Assembly (NCBI RefSeq): GCF_002906655.1
Contig: NZ_CP025794.1
Coordinates: forward strand, 3,100,001-3,164,000
Length of the DNA stretch: 64,000 nt
From: Vibrio hyugaensis
GTDB lineage: Bacteria > Pseudomonadota > Gammaproteobacteria > Enterobacterales > Vibrionaceae
Direction of reading: 5' to 3'
Made by a program: the position numbers and the translations under genes. Position 1 is the stretch's first letter, and each line of letters opens with the position of its first letter. The notes under the pieces were generated by a model, which was not told the DNA's origin, did not search any database, and saw only the letters and a program-made list of their open reading frames with translations. Shown piece by piece: positions 47,646-56,993 of the stretch.

Positions 47646-48140
47646 ATGTCTCAAGCTTTTGAAGTTGAAGTGAAGAAAGATACATCGAACGACGAAGTTC
47701 TTCAGTGGGTGACGTTCCAACTTGAAGAAGAAACTTATGGCATCAATGTGATGCAAGTTCGTGAAGTGCTTCGCTACACAGAAATCGCTCCAGTTCCGGG
47801 TGCGCCAGATTACGTGCTAGGTATCATCAACCTGCGTGGTAACGTGGTTACCGTTATTGATACTCGCTCTCGTTTTGGCCTAATGGAAGGCGAAGTGACT
47901 GACAATACACGTATTATCGTGATTGAGTCTGAGCGCCAAGTTATCGGTATCCTAGTCGACAGCGTTGCTGAAGTGGTTTACCTACGTTCTTCTGAGATCG
48001 ATACAACCCCATCTGTAGGTACTGACGAAAGCGCTAAGTTCATTCAAGGCGTGAGCAACCGTGATGGTAAACTGCTTATTCTTGTTGATTTGAACAAGCT
48101 ACTAAGCGATGACGAATGGGATGAGATGGCTCACCTATAA
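47646..48140 (+). CDS. cheW: Chemotaxis coupling protein CheW
   Basis: A 164-residue CheW that links receptors to CheA. The SH3-like fold is evident from QWVTFQLEEETYGINVMQVREVLRYTEI, VPGAPDYVLGIINLRGNVVTVID and the C-terminal LLILVDLNKLL, shown in part. The ATG at 47646 follows CGAGGATTA. It lies 35 bp after parP. Confidence 0.96.
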   Translation: MSQAFEVEVKKDTSNDEVLQWVTFQLEEETYGINVMQVREVLRYTEIAPVPGAPDYVLGIINLRGNVVTVIDTRSRFGLMEGEVTDNTRIIVIESERQVIGILVDSVAEVVYLRSSEIDTTPSVGTDESAKFIQGVSNRDGKLLILVDLNKLLSDDEWDEMAHL

Positions 48141-48154
48141 TTGGCTGATGAATC

Positions 48155-48646
48155 ATGGCTGAAGAAACCTTCCTATCTTTGCCGCTATTTGCAGGCGGCT
48201 TGGCTTTTGTTTTTCTGATTCTGCTTTTAACGCAGTTACGCGTGCGTGCTGGCTTACAAAAGCAAATGGATCAGCAGCGTGCCCATGCGCGAAATGCTGA
48301 GAAAGAAGTACAAAAGCTGAACAAACAACTGCTGGAAGTGCGTTCTGTGGTGGTTGGTTTAGGCCAAAAAGTCACTGAACAACAAGATGTAATTCAACAT
48401 CTTAATGAACGCATTCGCGAACTAGAACACGCAGATACAGATGGAAGACTGTATAGTCGCGCTTCAAAAATGGTTCAACTTGGTGCTGATATCAACGAGT
48501 TGATTGAAGAGTGTGAATTGCCGAAAGCAGAAGCTGAATTAATGCTGTCTTTGCAGAAGAAACTTGCAGGGAAAGAGAAAATTCCACCACTAAGCAGTCA
48601 ACCCTCTGATGACCCGACTTATCCACCTCGTGGAAGACGTCGATAA
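48155..48646 (+). CDS. DUF2802 family membrane-anchored coiled-coil protein
   Basis: A 163-residue protein with one N-terminal transmembrane segment (LFAGGLAFVFLILLLTQL, about residues 9-26), a long predicted coiled coil (about 30-95, QKQMDQQRAHARNAEKEVQKL...) and a conserved C-terminal patch (SKMVQLGADINELIEECELPKAEAELML, in part) typical of DUF2802. Function unknown. It is the last gene of the flhA-cheW run, 14 bp after cheW, and is followed by a strong terminator, which suggests a role linked to chemotaxis or the polar motor. Confidence 0.75.
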   Translation: MAEETFLSLPLFAGGLAFVFLILLLTQLRVRAGLQKQMDQQRAHARNAEKEVQKLNKQLLEVRSVVVGLGQKVTEQQDVIQHLNERIRELEHADTDGRLYSRASKMVQLGADINELIEECELPKAEAELMLSLQKKLAGKEKIPPLSSQPSDDPTYPPRGRRR

Positions 48647-48652
48647 AAGATG

Positions 48653-48678
48653 AAAAAAGAAGCTTCGGCTTCTTTTTT
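48653..48678 (+). terminator. Intrinsic terminator ending the flagellar/chemotaxis region
   Basis: AAAAAAGAAGC-TTCG-GCTTCTTTTTT: an 11-bp stem with a TTCG loop and T run just after the DUF2802 gene. Confidence 0.92.
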
Positions 48679-48804
48679 ATTTTTAAAATAAAAACTTATA
48701 ATTACTTATGGTTAATTTTATTAAAATGTGACTATAAGTTAACAAAAACTCACGAACTTACATACATCATCGCTTTCTTATCCTGTTTTGTCACAACTAA
48801 GCTG

Positions 48805-48813
48805 TGTTAATAT
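48805..48813 (+). promoter_or_regulatory. Probable extended -10 promoter element of ccmA
   Basis: TGTTAATAT (TG-N-TAATAT) is an extended -10 element 31 bp before ccmA; the -35 region (near GTTTTGTCAC) is poor. Confidence 0.5.
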
Positions 48814-48844
48814 AGCCGCTCATTCATTTTTTAGTTGAAGCCCT

Positions 48845-49462
48845 ATGTTAGAAGTCTCTAACCTAACTGCGATCCGTGACGAAAGGGTCCTGTTTGAAAA
48901 CCTGCAATTTGAAATTAAGCCTGGTGAGCTTGTCCAAATAGAAGGGCGAAACGGCACAGGTAAAACGACATTGCTGCGAATCATTATCGGGTTAGGGGAC
49001 AGAGAAGAGGGCACCATCAAATGGAAAGGCGAAATCACGGAAAAATCTCGTGACGTCTTTCATCAAGACTTGCTCTTCCTTGGGCATCAAACTGGCGTAA
49101 AACGCGAGTTGACGGCATTCGAAAACCTACGCTTTTATCAATCTATTCACAATAACAGCTCTTCTGATGACGAAATCTTTGCTGCATTGACTCAAGTTGG
49201 TCTTGCAGGTAGAGAAGATGTGCCTGTAGCACAACTTTCTGCCGGTCAGCAACGACGTGTTGCGCTTGCTCGATTGTGGTTGAGTAAACAAATTCTATGG
49301 ATTTTAGATGAGCCGTTGACGGCAATTGATAAACAAGGTGTGAAGGTGCTTGAATCATTGTTTGCAAATCATGCTGATAATGGTGGCATCGTTATTCTGA
49401 CTACACACCAAGATATGTTTGCAGATAGCCCTAAACTTAGAAAAATAAAATTGGGTGATTAG
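48845..49462 (+). CDS. ccmA: Heme exporter ATP-binding protein CcmA
   Basis: A 205-residue ABC ATPase of the CcmABCD complex in cytochrome c maturation. Walker [12 protein letters not shown], signature [16 protein letters not shown] and Walker [11 protein letters not shown] are present. CcmA drives release of holo-CcmE from CcmC. It is the first gene of ccmABCDEFGHI and overlaps the ccmB start region. Confidence 0.95.
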   Translation: MLEVSNLTAIRDERVLFENLQFEIKPGELVQIEGRNGTGKTTLLRIIIGLGDREEGTIKWKGEITEKSRDVFHQDLLFLGHQTGVKRELTAFENLRFYQSIHNNSSSDDEIFAALTQVGLAGREDVPVAQLSAGQQRRVALARLWLSKQILWILDEPLTAIDKQGVKVLESLFANHADNGGIVILTTHQDMFADSPKLRKIKLGD

Positions 49463-49463
49463 T

Positions 49464-50132
49464 ATGATTTCGTCCATGACCACCATTATCCGCCGTGAGT
49501 TGTTGATTGCATTTCGTCGTCAGGCAGACATCCTGAACCCGCTGTGGTTCTTCATTATCGTGATCACACTTTTCCCTCTTAGCATCGGTCCAGAGCCTAA
49601 TTTGTTAGCACGTATTGCAGCTGGCATCGTTTGGGTTGCTGCGTTGCTGTCTGCCTTATTATCATTAGAGCGTCTATTCCGTGATGATTTTCAAGACGGT
49701 GCGCTAGAGCAAATGATGCTGATGCCAATTCCGTTGCAACTTGTTGTGATTTCTAAGGTCATAGCACATTGGTTGTTAACTGGATTGCCGCTAATTCTGA
49801 TTAGCCCATTATTGGCGATCCTGCTTTCTCTTGATTTCAATACTTGGTTGTCTGTGGTTTTGACACTCGCGATCGGAACTCCGACGCTAAGTTTTATCGG
49901 TGCCATTGGTGTGGCGCTGACAGTTGGGTTACAAAAGGGCGGCGTTCTTCTGAGTTTGCTTATTCTGCCGCTCTACATCCCAATTCTGATTTTCGCTACA
50001 TCCGCGATTGATGCTGCAGCATTAGGTATCGCGTATAACGGACAACTGGCTATTTTAGGGGCCATGTTGATGGGGGCCGTCACCCTCACCCCGTTTGCTA
50101 TCAGCGCGGCGCTAAGAGTTAGTGTTAACTAA
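49464..50132 (+). CDS. ccmB: Heme exporter membrane protein CcmB
   Basis: A 222-residue protein with six predicted membrane segments. The N-terminus FRRQADILNPLWFFIIVITLFPLSIGPEPNLLARI matches E. coli CcmB closely, quoted in part. The open frame extends to a GTG at 49455 inside ccmA; I chose the ATG at 49464, two bases after the ccmA stop, with a later ATG (49476) also possible. Confidence 0.93.
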   Translation: MISSMTTIIRRELLIAFRRQADILNPLWFFIIVITLFPLSIGPEPNLLARIAAGIVWVAALLSALLSLERLFRDDFQDGALEQMMLMPIPLQLVVISKVIAHWLLTGLPLILISPLLAILLSLDFNTWLSVVLTLAIGTPTLSFIGAIGVALTVGLQKGGVLLSLLILPLYIPILIFATSAIDAAALGIAYNGQLAILGAMLMGAVTLTPFAISAALRVSVN

Positions 50133-50241
50133 CTCAGTAAAGTGCGGATTAAGCGACGTTTGATCAAAGAATTATTATTAAAGCACTGCTACGGTCTCGA
50201 CCCTCTAGACAGTGTCCCTGAAGTAAGAGTGAGAACTTAAC

Positions 50242-50985
50242 ATGTGGAAATGGCTACATCCTTATGCCAAGCCTGAAGCAGCTTATCACCTAAGTGGTAA
50301 GTTTCTCCCTTGGTTTTCTGTTTTGGCCCTCGTATGCCTGTCGGTTGGTACCGTATGGGGGCTTGCGTTCGCGCCTTCGGACTACCAGCAAGGCGACAGT
50401 TTCCGAATCATCTATATTCACGTGCCTTCAGCCATTTGGTCGATGGGTGTTTACATGTCGATGGCCATTGCCGCATTTATTGGCTTGGTTTGGCAGGTTC
50501 GCCTTTCAGAAATGGCCGCACTCGCCATGGCACCAATTGGTGCAGTGTTTACTTTTATCGCTTTGCTTACTGGCGCGGTGTGGGGAAAGCCAATGTGGGG
50601 CACTTGGTGGGTATGGGATGCACGCCTAACCTCAGAACTCATTCTTCTATTCCTATATCTTGGTGTTATTGCGCTGTACCACGCGTTTGACGATCAGAAA
50701 ACCGCCGCAAAAGCCGCTGGTATTCTTGCGATTGTTGGCGTTGTTAACCTACCTATCATCCACTTTTCTGTGGAGTGGTGGAACACGCTACATCAAGGCG
50801 CAACCATTACGAAATTTGAAAAGCCATCCATTTCATCCAACATGCTTTGGCCGCTGTTGTTGAACATCTTTGGCTTTGCGTTCTTCTTTGGTGCAGTGAC
50901 TATGGTGCGTTTCCGTAATGAAATCATCAGTAAAGAAAGTCACCGTCCTTGGGTTCGCAAACTCGCATCTGAAAAAACTCAGTGA
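50242..50985 (+). CDS. ccmC: Heme handling protein CcmC
   Basis: A 247-residue protein with six membrane segments and the periplasmic tryptophan-rich WWD motif (GTWWVWDARLTSELI), flanked by two heme-ligand histidines (YIHVPSA and IHFSVEWWNTLHQG). CcmC loads heme on CcmE. It starts 109 bp after ccmB, the largest gap in the operon. Confidence 0.95.
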   Translation: MWKWLHPYAKPEAAYHLSGKFLPWFSVLALVCLSVGTVWGLAFAPSDYQQGDSFRIIYIHVPSAIWSMGVYMSMAIAAFIGLVWQVRLSEMAALAMAPIGAVFTFIALLTGAVWGKPMWGTWWVWDARLTSELILLFLYLGVIALYHAFDDQKTAAKAAGILAIVGVVNLPIIHFSVEWWNTLHQGATITKFEKPSISSNMLWPLLLNIFGFAFFFGAVTMVRFRNEIISKESHRPWVRKLASEKTQ

Positions 50986-50996
50986 GGTAATTAATC

Positions 50997-51203
50997 ATGC
51001 ATTTTGAATCTCTGAGCGAATTATTTGCCATGGGTGGCTACGCATCATACGTATGGAGCGCGTTTGGTATTACTTTCTTGTCTATGCTGATTCTTTTGAT
51101 TTCAAGCGTCCGTCGTGGGGATGCGTTATTGAAAGAAGTTCAAGCAAAAATTGACCGCCAAGCGCGTATCGACGCGGCGAAGAATATGGAGAACACGTTA
51201 TGA
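50997..51203 (+). CDS. ccmD: Heme exporter protein CcmD
   Basis: A 68-residue protein with an N-terminal [22 protein letters not shown] membrane segment (about 12-33, in part) and a short charged cytoplasmic tail, the size and pattern of CcmD, which helps release holo-CcmE. It overlaps ccmE by 4 bp. Confidence 0.92.
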   Translation: MHFESLSELFAMGGYASYVWSAFGITFLSMLILLISSVRRGDALLKEVQAKIDRQARIDAAKNMENTL

Positions 51204-51685
51204 ACCCGAGACGTAAAAAGAGGCTGGGCATTGTCCTCGCTATCTTTATCGGCATCAGTGCAACCATTGGTTTGATGTTGTATGCGCTTAACCAAAATAT
51301 GGACCTTTTCTATACTCCAACAGAGTTAGTTAATGGTAAGCCTGATGGTACGAAACCGGAAGTCGGTCAACGCTTGCGTATCGGCGGTATGGTTGTTGTG
51401 GGTTCAGTTCGCCGCGACCAAGACTCTCTGAAAGTGCGTTTTGATCTACACGACGTGGGTCCAAAAGTGACGATCGTGTATGAAGGTATCCTTCCAGACT
51501 TGTTCCGTGAAGGTCAGGGTATCGTAGCTCAAGGCGTACTTAAAGATGCAACAACGGTTGAAGCGTTTGAAGTGCTAGCGAAGCACGACGAAGAGTACAT
51601 GCCACCTGAAATTGCAGAAGCGATGAAGAAAACCCATGAGCCTTTGCAGTACACCACTGAACAAAAACAAGGAAGCGACCAATGA
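51200..51685 (+). CDS. ccmE: Heme chaperone CcmE
   Basis: A 161-residue membrane-anchored periplasmic heme chaperone. It has an N-terminal anchor (about 9-30), an OB-fold domain and the HxxxY motif (His129-Asp-Glu-Glu-Tyr133); this histidine covalently carries heme. Residue numbering is one off E. coli His130. It overlaps ccmD and ccmF by 4 bp each. Confidence 0.95.
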   Translation: MNPRRKKRLGIVLAIFIGISATIGLMLYALNQNMDLFYTPTELVNGKPDGTKPEVGQRLRIGGMVVVGSVRRDQDSLKVRFDLHDVGPKVTIVYEGILPDLFREGQGIVAQGVLKDATTVEAFEVLAKHDEEYMPPEIAEAMKKTHEPLQYTTEQKQGSDQ

Positions 51686-53664
51686 TTGCTGAAATCGGTC
51701 ACTTTGCCCTCATTTTATCGCTTGCGATGGCAGTACTGCTAAGCGTACTGCCGTTATGGGGCGCATCAAGCAATAACACGATGCTGATGAATACAGCACG
51801 ACCGCTATCTTGGTCGATGTTCATCATGCTATTTTTCTCATTCGTGATCTTATGTTGGGGTTTCTATACCAATGATTTCACGTTGCAATACGTGGCAAGT
51901 AACTCAAACAGCCAACTACCTTGGTACTATCGTCTAACGGCAGTTTGGGGCGCGCACGAAGGTTCACTGTTGCTTTGGGTGCTTATCCAAGCTGGTTGGA
52001 CTGTGGCTGTAGCGACATTTAGCCGCGGTATGCCGCAAGAATCGGTTGCACGTGTGCTTGCCGTGATGGGCATGATTTCAGTCGGTTTCTTGCTGTTCAT
52101 CATTCTTACTTCAAACCCGTTCCTACGTACGTTGCCATTCTTCCCTGTTGATGGTCGTGACCTGAACCCACTTCTTCAAGATCCGGGTTTGATTGTTCAC
52201 CCGCCAATGCTTTACATGGGCTATGTAGGCTTCTCGGTTGCGTTCTCGTTTGCGATTGCTTCTCTAATGACAGGCCGTCTTGATACGGCTTGGGCTCGTT
52301 GGTCTCGTCCTTGGACTACAGCTGCATGGGTTTTCCTAACACTAGGTATCGCACTAGGCTCTTGGTGGGCGTACTACGAACTTGGCTGGGGTGGCTGGTG
52401 GTTCTGGGATCCAGTAGAAAACGCATCATTCATGCCTTGGCTAGCGGGTACGGCTCTCATGCACTCTCTCGCGGTAACGGAAAAACGCGGTACGTTTAAA
52501 GCATGGACAGTATTACTGGCAATCTCTGCATTCTCATTGAGCTTGCTCGGTACTTTCTTGGTTCGCTCGGGTATTCTGGTGTCGGTACACGCGTTCGCGT
52601 CTGACCCATCTCGCGGTATGTTTATCCTAGGTTTCCTCGTTTTCGTCATTGGTGGCTCACTCCTGCTATTTGCAGTGAAAGGGGCGGCGGTTCGTGTTCG
52701 TGGTAACTTTGATTTGGTTTCGCGTGAGAACGCGCTACTTGCGAACAACGTGCTTCTGATTGCTGCGCTAGTCGTCGTATTGGTTGGTACTTTGTTGCCA
52801 TTGGTTCACAAACAAATTGGTCTTGGTTCAGTATCTATCGGTGCGCCATTCTTCGACATGCTGTTCGCATGGTTGATGATGCCGTTTGCCTTCCTATTAG
52901 GTATTGGTCCTATGATTCGCTGGAAGCGCGATAATCTATCTAAGCTTATTAAGCCGATGATTGTTTCCGGTGTGCTTGCCTTCGCATTAGCGGCAGTGTG
53001 CGTGTTCCTGTTCGCTGACTTCTTCTCAGTGATGGCTTACATCGGTTGGGTGATGGCAATCTGGATCATCGCAATGCATGGCTTTGAATTGTACGAGCGT
53101 GCTACGCACCGTCACAGCTTCGGCGAAGGTGTTCGTAAATTGCAACGCAGCCACTGGGCAATGATGCTTGGTCACATTGGCTTAGCCGTTACTGTGATTG
53201 GTATTGCGATGGTGCAAAACTACAGCATCGAACGTGACGTACGTTTGGCGCCAGGTGAGCACTTCAAGATTTACGGTTACGATTTCTACTTCTCAGGTCT
53301 ACGTGACAAAGATGGTCCAAACTACGATGGTTACATCGCGGACTTCGAAATCACCAATGATGGTAAGTACGTGAACACGCTACACGCTGAAAAACGTTTC
53401 TACCGCACGGCGAAATCGATGATGACTGAAGCGGCTATTGATCGCGGAATTACTCGTGATTTGTACATCGCGATGGGCGAGCGTCTAGACGACAACCGTT
53501 CGTGGGCAGTACGTATTTACTACAAACCATTCGTTCGTTGGATCTGGGCTGGTTCATTGATCATGTCTTTAGGTGGTGCGCTTGCTATCTCTGATAGACG
53601 TTACCGCTTCCGCAAGACGGCTAAGAAAGACGGAAAGTCAAAGCTAGCGGAAAAGGAAGCATAA
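51682..53664 (+). CDS. ccmF: Cytochrome c heme lyase subunit CcmF
   Basis: A 660-residue polytopic protein (about 14-15 membrane segments) with the WWD motif ([18 protein letters not shown]) and a large periplasmic C-terminal loop before the final membrane segment. With CcmH/CcmI it ligates heme to apocytochrome c. It starts inside the end of ccmE and is followed 1 bp later by ccmG. Confidence 0.96.
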   Translation: MIAEIGHFALILSLAMAVLLSVLPLWGASSNNTMLMNTARPLSWSMFIMLFFSFVILCWGFYTNDFTLQYVASNSNSQLPWYYRLTAVWGAHEGSLLLWVLIQAGWTVAVATFSRGMPQESVARVLAVMGMISVGFLLFIILTSNPFLRTLPFFPVDGRDLNPLLQDPGLIVHPPMLYMGYVGFSVAFSFAIASLMTGRLDTAWARWSRPWTTAAWVFLTLGIALGSWWAYYELGWGGWWFWDPVENASFMPWLAGTALMHSLAVTEKRGTFKAWTVLLAISAFSLSLLGTFLVRSGILVSVHAFASDPSRGMFILGFLVFVIGGSLLLFAVKGAAVRVRGNFDLVSRENALLANNVLLIAALVVVLVGTLLPLVHKQIGLGSVSIGAPFFDMLFAWLMMPFAFLLGIGPMIRWKRDNLSKLIKPMIVSGVLAFALAAVCVFLFADFFSVMAYIGWVMAIWIIAMHGFELYERATHRHSFGEGVRKLQRSHWAMMLGHIGLAVTVIGIAMVQNYSIERDVRLAPGEHFKIYGYDFYFSGLRDKDGPNYDGYIADFEITNDGKYVNTLHAEKRFYRTAKSMMTEAAIDRGITRDLYIAMGERLDDNRSWAVRIYYKPFVRWIWAGSLIMSLGGALAISDRRYRFRKTAKKDGKSKLAEKEA

Positions 53665-53665
53665 T

Positions 53666-54220
53666 ATGAATAAGAAAGTCTTATTTATCCCGTTGGTCGC
53701 TTTTATGGTCTTGGCGGGTATCTTCGCGACTCAGTTGGTTCGTAACCAAGACGGCGACGATCCAACAAAATTGGAATCAGTACTGGTAGGTAAGCCAGTA
53801 CCTGAGTTCCACCTAGAAGATTTAGCGGAACCGGGTAAGCAATACGACCAGTCGATCTTTAAAGGTGAGCCGCTGTTGCTGAACGTTTGGGCAACTTGGT
53901 GTCCAACTTGTTACGCTGAGCACAAATACTTAAACGAACTTGCAGGCAAAGGCGTGAAGATCATCGGTATGAACTACAAAGATGATCGTAATAAAGCGAT
54001 TGGTTGGTTAAACGACCTTGGTAATCCATACCTAATCAGCTTGTTTGATGGAAGCGGCATGTTGGGCCTAGACCTTGGTGTTTACGGCGCTCCTGAAACG
54101 TTCATCATCGATGCCAATGGTGTGATTCGCTACCGTCATGTTGGCGATGTGAACCCTCGTAACTGGGCTGAGACCCTAGAGCCGCTTTATACCAAATTGG
54201 TTGAGGAGGCGAAGCAATGA
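53666..54220 (+). CDS. ccmG: Thiol:disulfide interchange protein CcmG (DsbE)
   Basis: A 184-residue membrane-anchored thioredoxin-like protein. The N-terminal anchor is about residues 5-24, and the active site is WATWCPTCYAEH (CxxC). It keeps the apocytochrome heme-binding cysteines reduced in the periplasm. It overlaps the ccmH start by 4 bp. Confidence 0.95.
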   Translation: MNKKVLFIPLVAFMVLAGIFATQLVRNQDGDDPTKLESVLVGKPVPEFHLEDLAEPGKQYDQSIFKGEPLLLNVWATWCPTCYAEHKYLNELAGKGVKIIGMNYKDDRNKAIGWLNDLGNPYLISLFDGSGMLGLDLGVYGAPETFIIDANGVIRYRHVGDVNPRNWAETLEPLYTKLVEEAKQ

Positions 54221-54702
54221 AAAAGTTTATTCTAGCGGCGCTCGCTGCAATGACATTTTCGCTTGCAGCACACGCTGCAATCGAAGTGTATGAGTTTGAT
54301 AACTTAGAGCAAGAACAACAGTTCAAAGAGCTCGGTCATACGCTTCGTTGCCCTAAATGTCAGAACAACACGATTTCTGACTCAAACGCAGAGCTTGCTC
54401 AAGACCTACGTCACAAGGTTTATGAAATGACCAAAGACGGTAAGTCTAAAGATGAAATCGTTGACTACATGATTGCCCGTTACGGTAATTTTGTGACTTA
54501 TAACCCTCCGTTTACCATGGCAACCGCGATTCTTTGGCTCGGTCCATTTGCTGTTGTTTTAGGTGGCTTTGGTTTGATCGTGCTTCGCAGCCGTAAAGCC
54601 AAAGTAAAAACTGTTCAAGATAGCGATGAAAATTGGGATGAGAACAAAGAAGCTCGTCTTAAAGCGCTACTTGATGAAGAGAACAACGGAGATAAGAAGT
54701 AA
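54217..54702 (+). CDS. ccmH: Cytochrome c maturation protein CcmH
   Basis: A 161-residue protein with a signal peptide (about 1-20, cut near AHAA), the redox motif LRCPKCQ (CxxC) and one C-terminal transmembrane segment (ILWLGPFAVVLGGFGLIVL). It corresponds to the N-terminal half of E. coli CcmH; the C-terminal TPR half is encoded separately as ccmI. Its stop and the ccmI start share one base. Confidence 0.95.
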   Translation: MKKFILAALAAMTFSLAAHAAIEVYEFDNLEQEQQFKELGHTLRCPKCQNNTISDSNAELAQDLRHKVYEMTKDGKSKDEIVDYMIARYGNFVTYNPPFTMATAILWLGPFAVVLGGFGLIVLRSRKAKVKTVQDSDENWDENKEARLKALLDEENNGDKK

Positions 54703-55919
54703 TGACACTATTTTGGATTTCTACCGTTGTTTTAACGCTGATTGCTTGCGTGTTGGTCGCTTTGCCACTGCTAAAGCAAAAAGCAAACAACGATGAAGTA
54801 TTACGTGACGAGCTAAACAAAGCGTTCTATAAAGACCGACTTTCTGAGCTTGAAGAAGAAACCGATGAAGGCTTGGTCGAGAGCCAAGACGAGTTGATTT
54901 CTGATTTGAAACAGTCGCTACTGGATGACATCCCAAGTGAAAAAACACAAGGCGAAACCAAAGTTTCTCCAATGGCGGTATTGATTCCTTCGGTTATTTT
55001 AACAGTGGTATTGAGTTACGGTCTTTACTACAAGTTTGGTGCTTCTCAGGACGTTGTTAAGTGGCAGGAAGTCACGTCAAACCTACCTGAACTTTCGAAG
55101 AAGTTGATGTCAGCATCGTCTGAGCCTTTAAGCGAAGATGAAATGGATGACTTATCATTAGCACTTCGTACGCGTCTGCATTACCAACCAGATGATTCAA
55201 CAGGTTGGCTGCTTCTTGGTCGTATCGCTCTGGCTAATCGTGATGTCACAACCTCGATTGATGCAATGGAGAAAGCGTACAAGCTGGAGCCGAAAGATCC
55301 TGACGTACAACTCGGTTACGCTCAAGCTCTAATGCTGTCTCAAGACGAGATGGATCAAGCGACAGCACGTTCTCTGCTTGGCAAGCTAATGCAGCAAGAC
55401 TATGTCGACCTACGTGTATTCTCGCTGTTGGCATTCGATGCGTTTGAGCGCCAAGATTTCCCTGCAGCGATTAAATACTGGGGCATCATGCAGCAGATGA
55501 TTGGTCCAGAGGATAGCCGTTACGAAATGCTAGGTCGCAGTATCGAAAGTGCGCGTAAGCAAATGGGTGAGGCGGTGTCTCCAGATAAAAGCGTGGCAGT
55601 GACGATTAACGTTGCTCCAGAAGCTCAATTGGACCCAAATGCAGTATTGATTGTATCTATTCACCGCGCAGACGGCTCCCCAATGCCAGTTGCAGCAGCG
55701 CGCTATCCACTAGGGACTTTCCCTCGTACCGTGGTTTTAGACGACGGTAATGCGATGATGGAAGGGCAGAAGCTGTCGTCGTTAGAGAAACTGATGGTAC
55801 GTGTTCGTATCGACTCTGACGGTAACGTAGCGACTCGTGACCATGATTGGCACGGCGAAAGTGAAGCGGTTGAATTTGGTCAACCAGTGGATGTGATGAT
55901 CGATAAGCAGTATCAATAA
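54702..55919 (+). CDS. ccmI: Cytochrome c maturation protein CcmI
   Basis: A 405-residue protein with two membrane segments near the N-terminus (about 5-22 and 89-108), TPR repeats (about 165-270, e.g. GWLLLGRIALANRDVTTSIDAMEKAYKLEP, in part) and a C-terminal beta domain (VAVTINVAPEAQLDPNAVLIV). It holds apocytochrome c for the CcmFH lyase. It is the last gene of the operon. Confidence 0.94.
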   Translation: MTLFWISTVVLTLIACVLVALPLLKQKANNDEVLRDELNKAFYKDRLSELEEETDEGLVESQDELISDLKQSLLDDIPSEKTQGETKVSPMAVLIPSVILTVVLSYGLYYKFGASQDVVKWQEVTSNLPELSKKLMSASSEPLSEDEMDDLSLALRTRLHYQPDDSTGWLLLGRIALANRDVTTSIDAMEKAYKLEPKDPDVQLGYAQALMLSQDEMDQATARSLLGKLMQQDYVDLRVFSLLAFDAFERQDFPAAIKYWGIMQQMIGPEDSRYEMLGRSIESARKQMGEAVSPDKSVAVTINVAPEAQLDPNAVLIVSIHRADGSPMPVAAARYPLGTFPRTVVLDDGNAMMEGQKLSSLEKLMVRVRIDSDGNVATRDHDWHGESEAVEFGQPVDVMIDKQYQ

Positions 55920-56003
55920 ATCTATCCTGTCTCTGATAGTGGACACTTTGTGATTGTCCTATCGCTTTTGTGGTATGACTACCAACTATCGAGTAGAATG
56001 ATG

Positions 56004-56031
56004 AAGGCCAGCGCTTGCTGGCCTTTCTTTA
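56004..56031 (+). terminator. Intrinsic terminator after the ccm operon
   Basis: AAGGCCAGC-GCTT-GCTGGCCTT, a 9-bp perfect stem followed by TCTTTATTT. Confidence 0.85.
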
Positions 56032-56035
56032 TTTA

Positions 56036-56099
56036 TATACCCAAGTGACTTTTTAAGAGCAGTATCGCGTACATCAATCTTTAAGGTTGCTTAGGTATA
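56036..56099. repeat. Imperfect palindrome resembling a dispersed Vibrio intergenic repeat
   Basis: TATACCCAAGTGACTTTTTAAG near the left end and CTTTAAGGTTGCTTAGGTATA at the right end (given here by their cores TATACCCAAG and CTTAGGTATA) are imperfect inverted repeats. Similar TATACCCAAG-ended palindromes recur between genes in vibrios; that is recollection, not something this window proves. Confidence 0.4.
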
Positions 56100-56123
56100 T
56101 TAATCGTCGTTATGGAACGCAGA

Positions 56124-56903
56124 ATGTATAACAAGGGTAAATCCACCTTCTTGTTGTTGTTTGCAGTTGGAATGGTTGGCTGTTCGACTGCGCCTGAAGA
56201 GGCGGCAACAGAAGAAAACGAAACGAATCAGACGACTTCTGGTGTTTATGATCCGTTAGAAGGCTTCAACCGCGCGATGTGGGAAATCAACTACGATTAC
56301 CTTGATCCGTATTTGGTTCGTCCTATCTCTCTTGCGTATGTGGACTACACGCCAGTCCCAGTTCGCTCAGGTATCGCAAACTTTTTGGCGAACTTAGATG
56401 AGCCAGCAAGCGTGGTTAACAATTTGGTAATGGGAAACGGCACTAAAGCGGTCGATCACTTTAACCGATTCTGGATTAACTCGACTTTTGGTGTACTTGG
56501 CTTATTCGATATCGCGACAGCGGCGGGTATCACCAAATACGATAACAAAGAGTTCAGTAGTGTGGTGGGTCATTATGGAGTAGGAAATGGTCCTTACTTC
56601 ATGGTACCTGGCTACGGCCCATATACGTTGCGCGAAGTAACAGATACGGTAGATGGTATGTATTTGCCGCTTTCTTACCTTAACTTCTGGGCTGGTCTTG
56701 GTAAGTGGGCATTGGAAGGTATGGAAAAGCGTGCACTGATTGTTCCACAAGAAGCGCAGTTAGAAGCCTCTCCAGATCCATACGTATTAACGCGTGATAT
56801 TTATCTTCAGCGTCAAGATTTCAAAGCAGAAATCAACAATACGGATGAAGTGAACGAGGACGAAGAAGCGTACTTGGACGAGTACTTAGAAGAAGACTTC
56901 TAA
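56124..56903 (+). CDS. mlaA: Phospholipid-binding lipoprotein MlaA (VacJ)
   Basis: A 259-residue outer-membrane lipoprotein that removes mislocalised phospholipids from the outer leaflet and passes them to MlaC. The signal ends in the lipobox MVGC. Family motifs include YDPLEGFNRAMWEINYDYLD, FLANLDEPASVVNNL, RFWINSTFGVLGLFDIA and VPGYGPYTLREVTDTVDG, with the acidic C-terminus. I prefer the ATG at 56124, 7 bp after GGA; one at 56112 is also possible. The other mla genes are not in this window. Confidence 0.92.
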   Translation: MYNKGKSTFLLLFAVGMVGCSTAPEEAATEENETNQTTSGVYDPLEGFNRAMWEINYDYLDPYLVRPISLAYVDYTPVPVRSGIANFLANLDEPASVVNNLVMGNGTKAVDHFNRFWINSTFGVLGLFDIATAAGITKYDNKEFSSVVGHYGVGNGPYFMVPGYGPYTLREVTDTVDGMYLPLSYLNFWAGLGKWALEGMEKRALIVPQEAQLEASPDPYVLTRDIYLQRQDFKAEINNTDEVNEDEEAYLDEYLEEDF

Positions 56904-56924
56904 ACGTTTTCTACAGACAAACAA

Positions 56925-56955
56925 AAAGGCTTGGTGAAAACCAAGCCTTTCTTTT
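56925..56955. terminator. Bidirectional terminator between mlaA and fadL
   Basis: AAAGGCTTGGT-GAAA-ACCAAGCCTTT, an 11-bp perfect stem between convergent genes, with T-rich sequence on the mlaA side and a shorter run on the other. Confidence 0.85.
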
Positions 56956-56993
56956 TATCGGTAACTTTCTTTTATCGATAAATAGCGTTCAAA

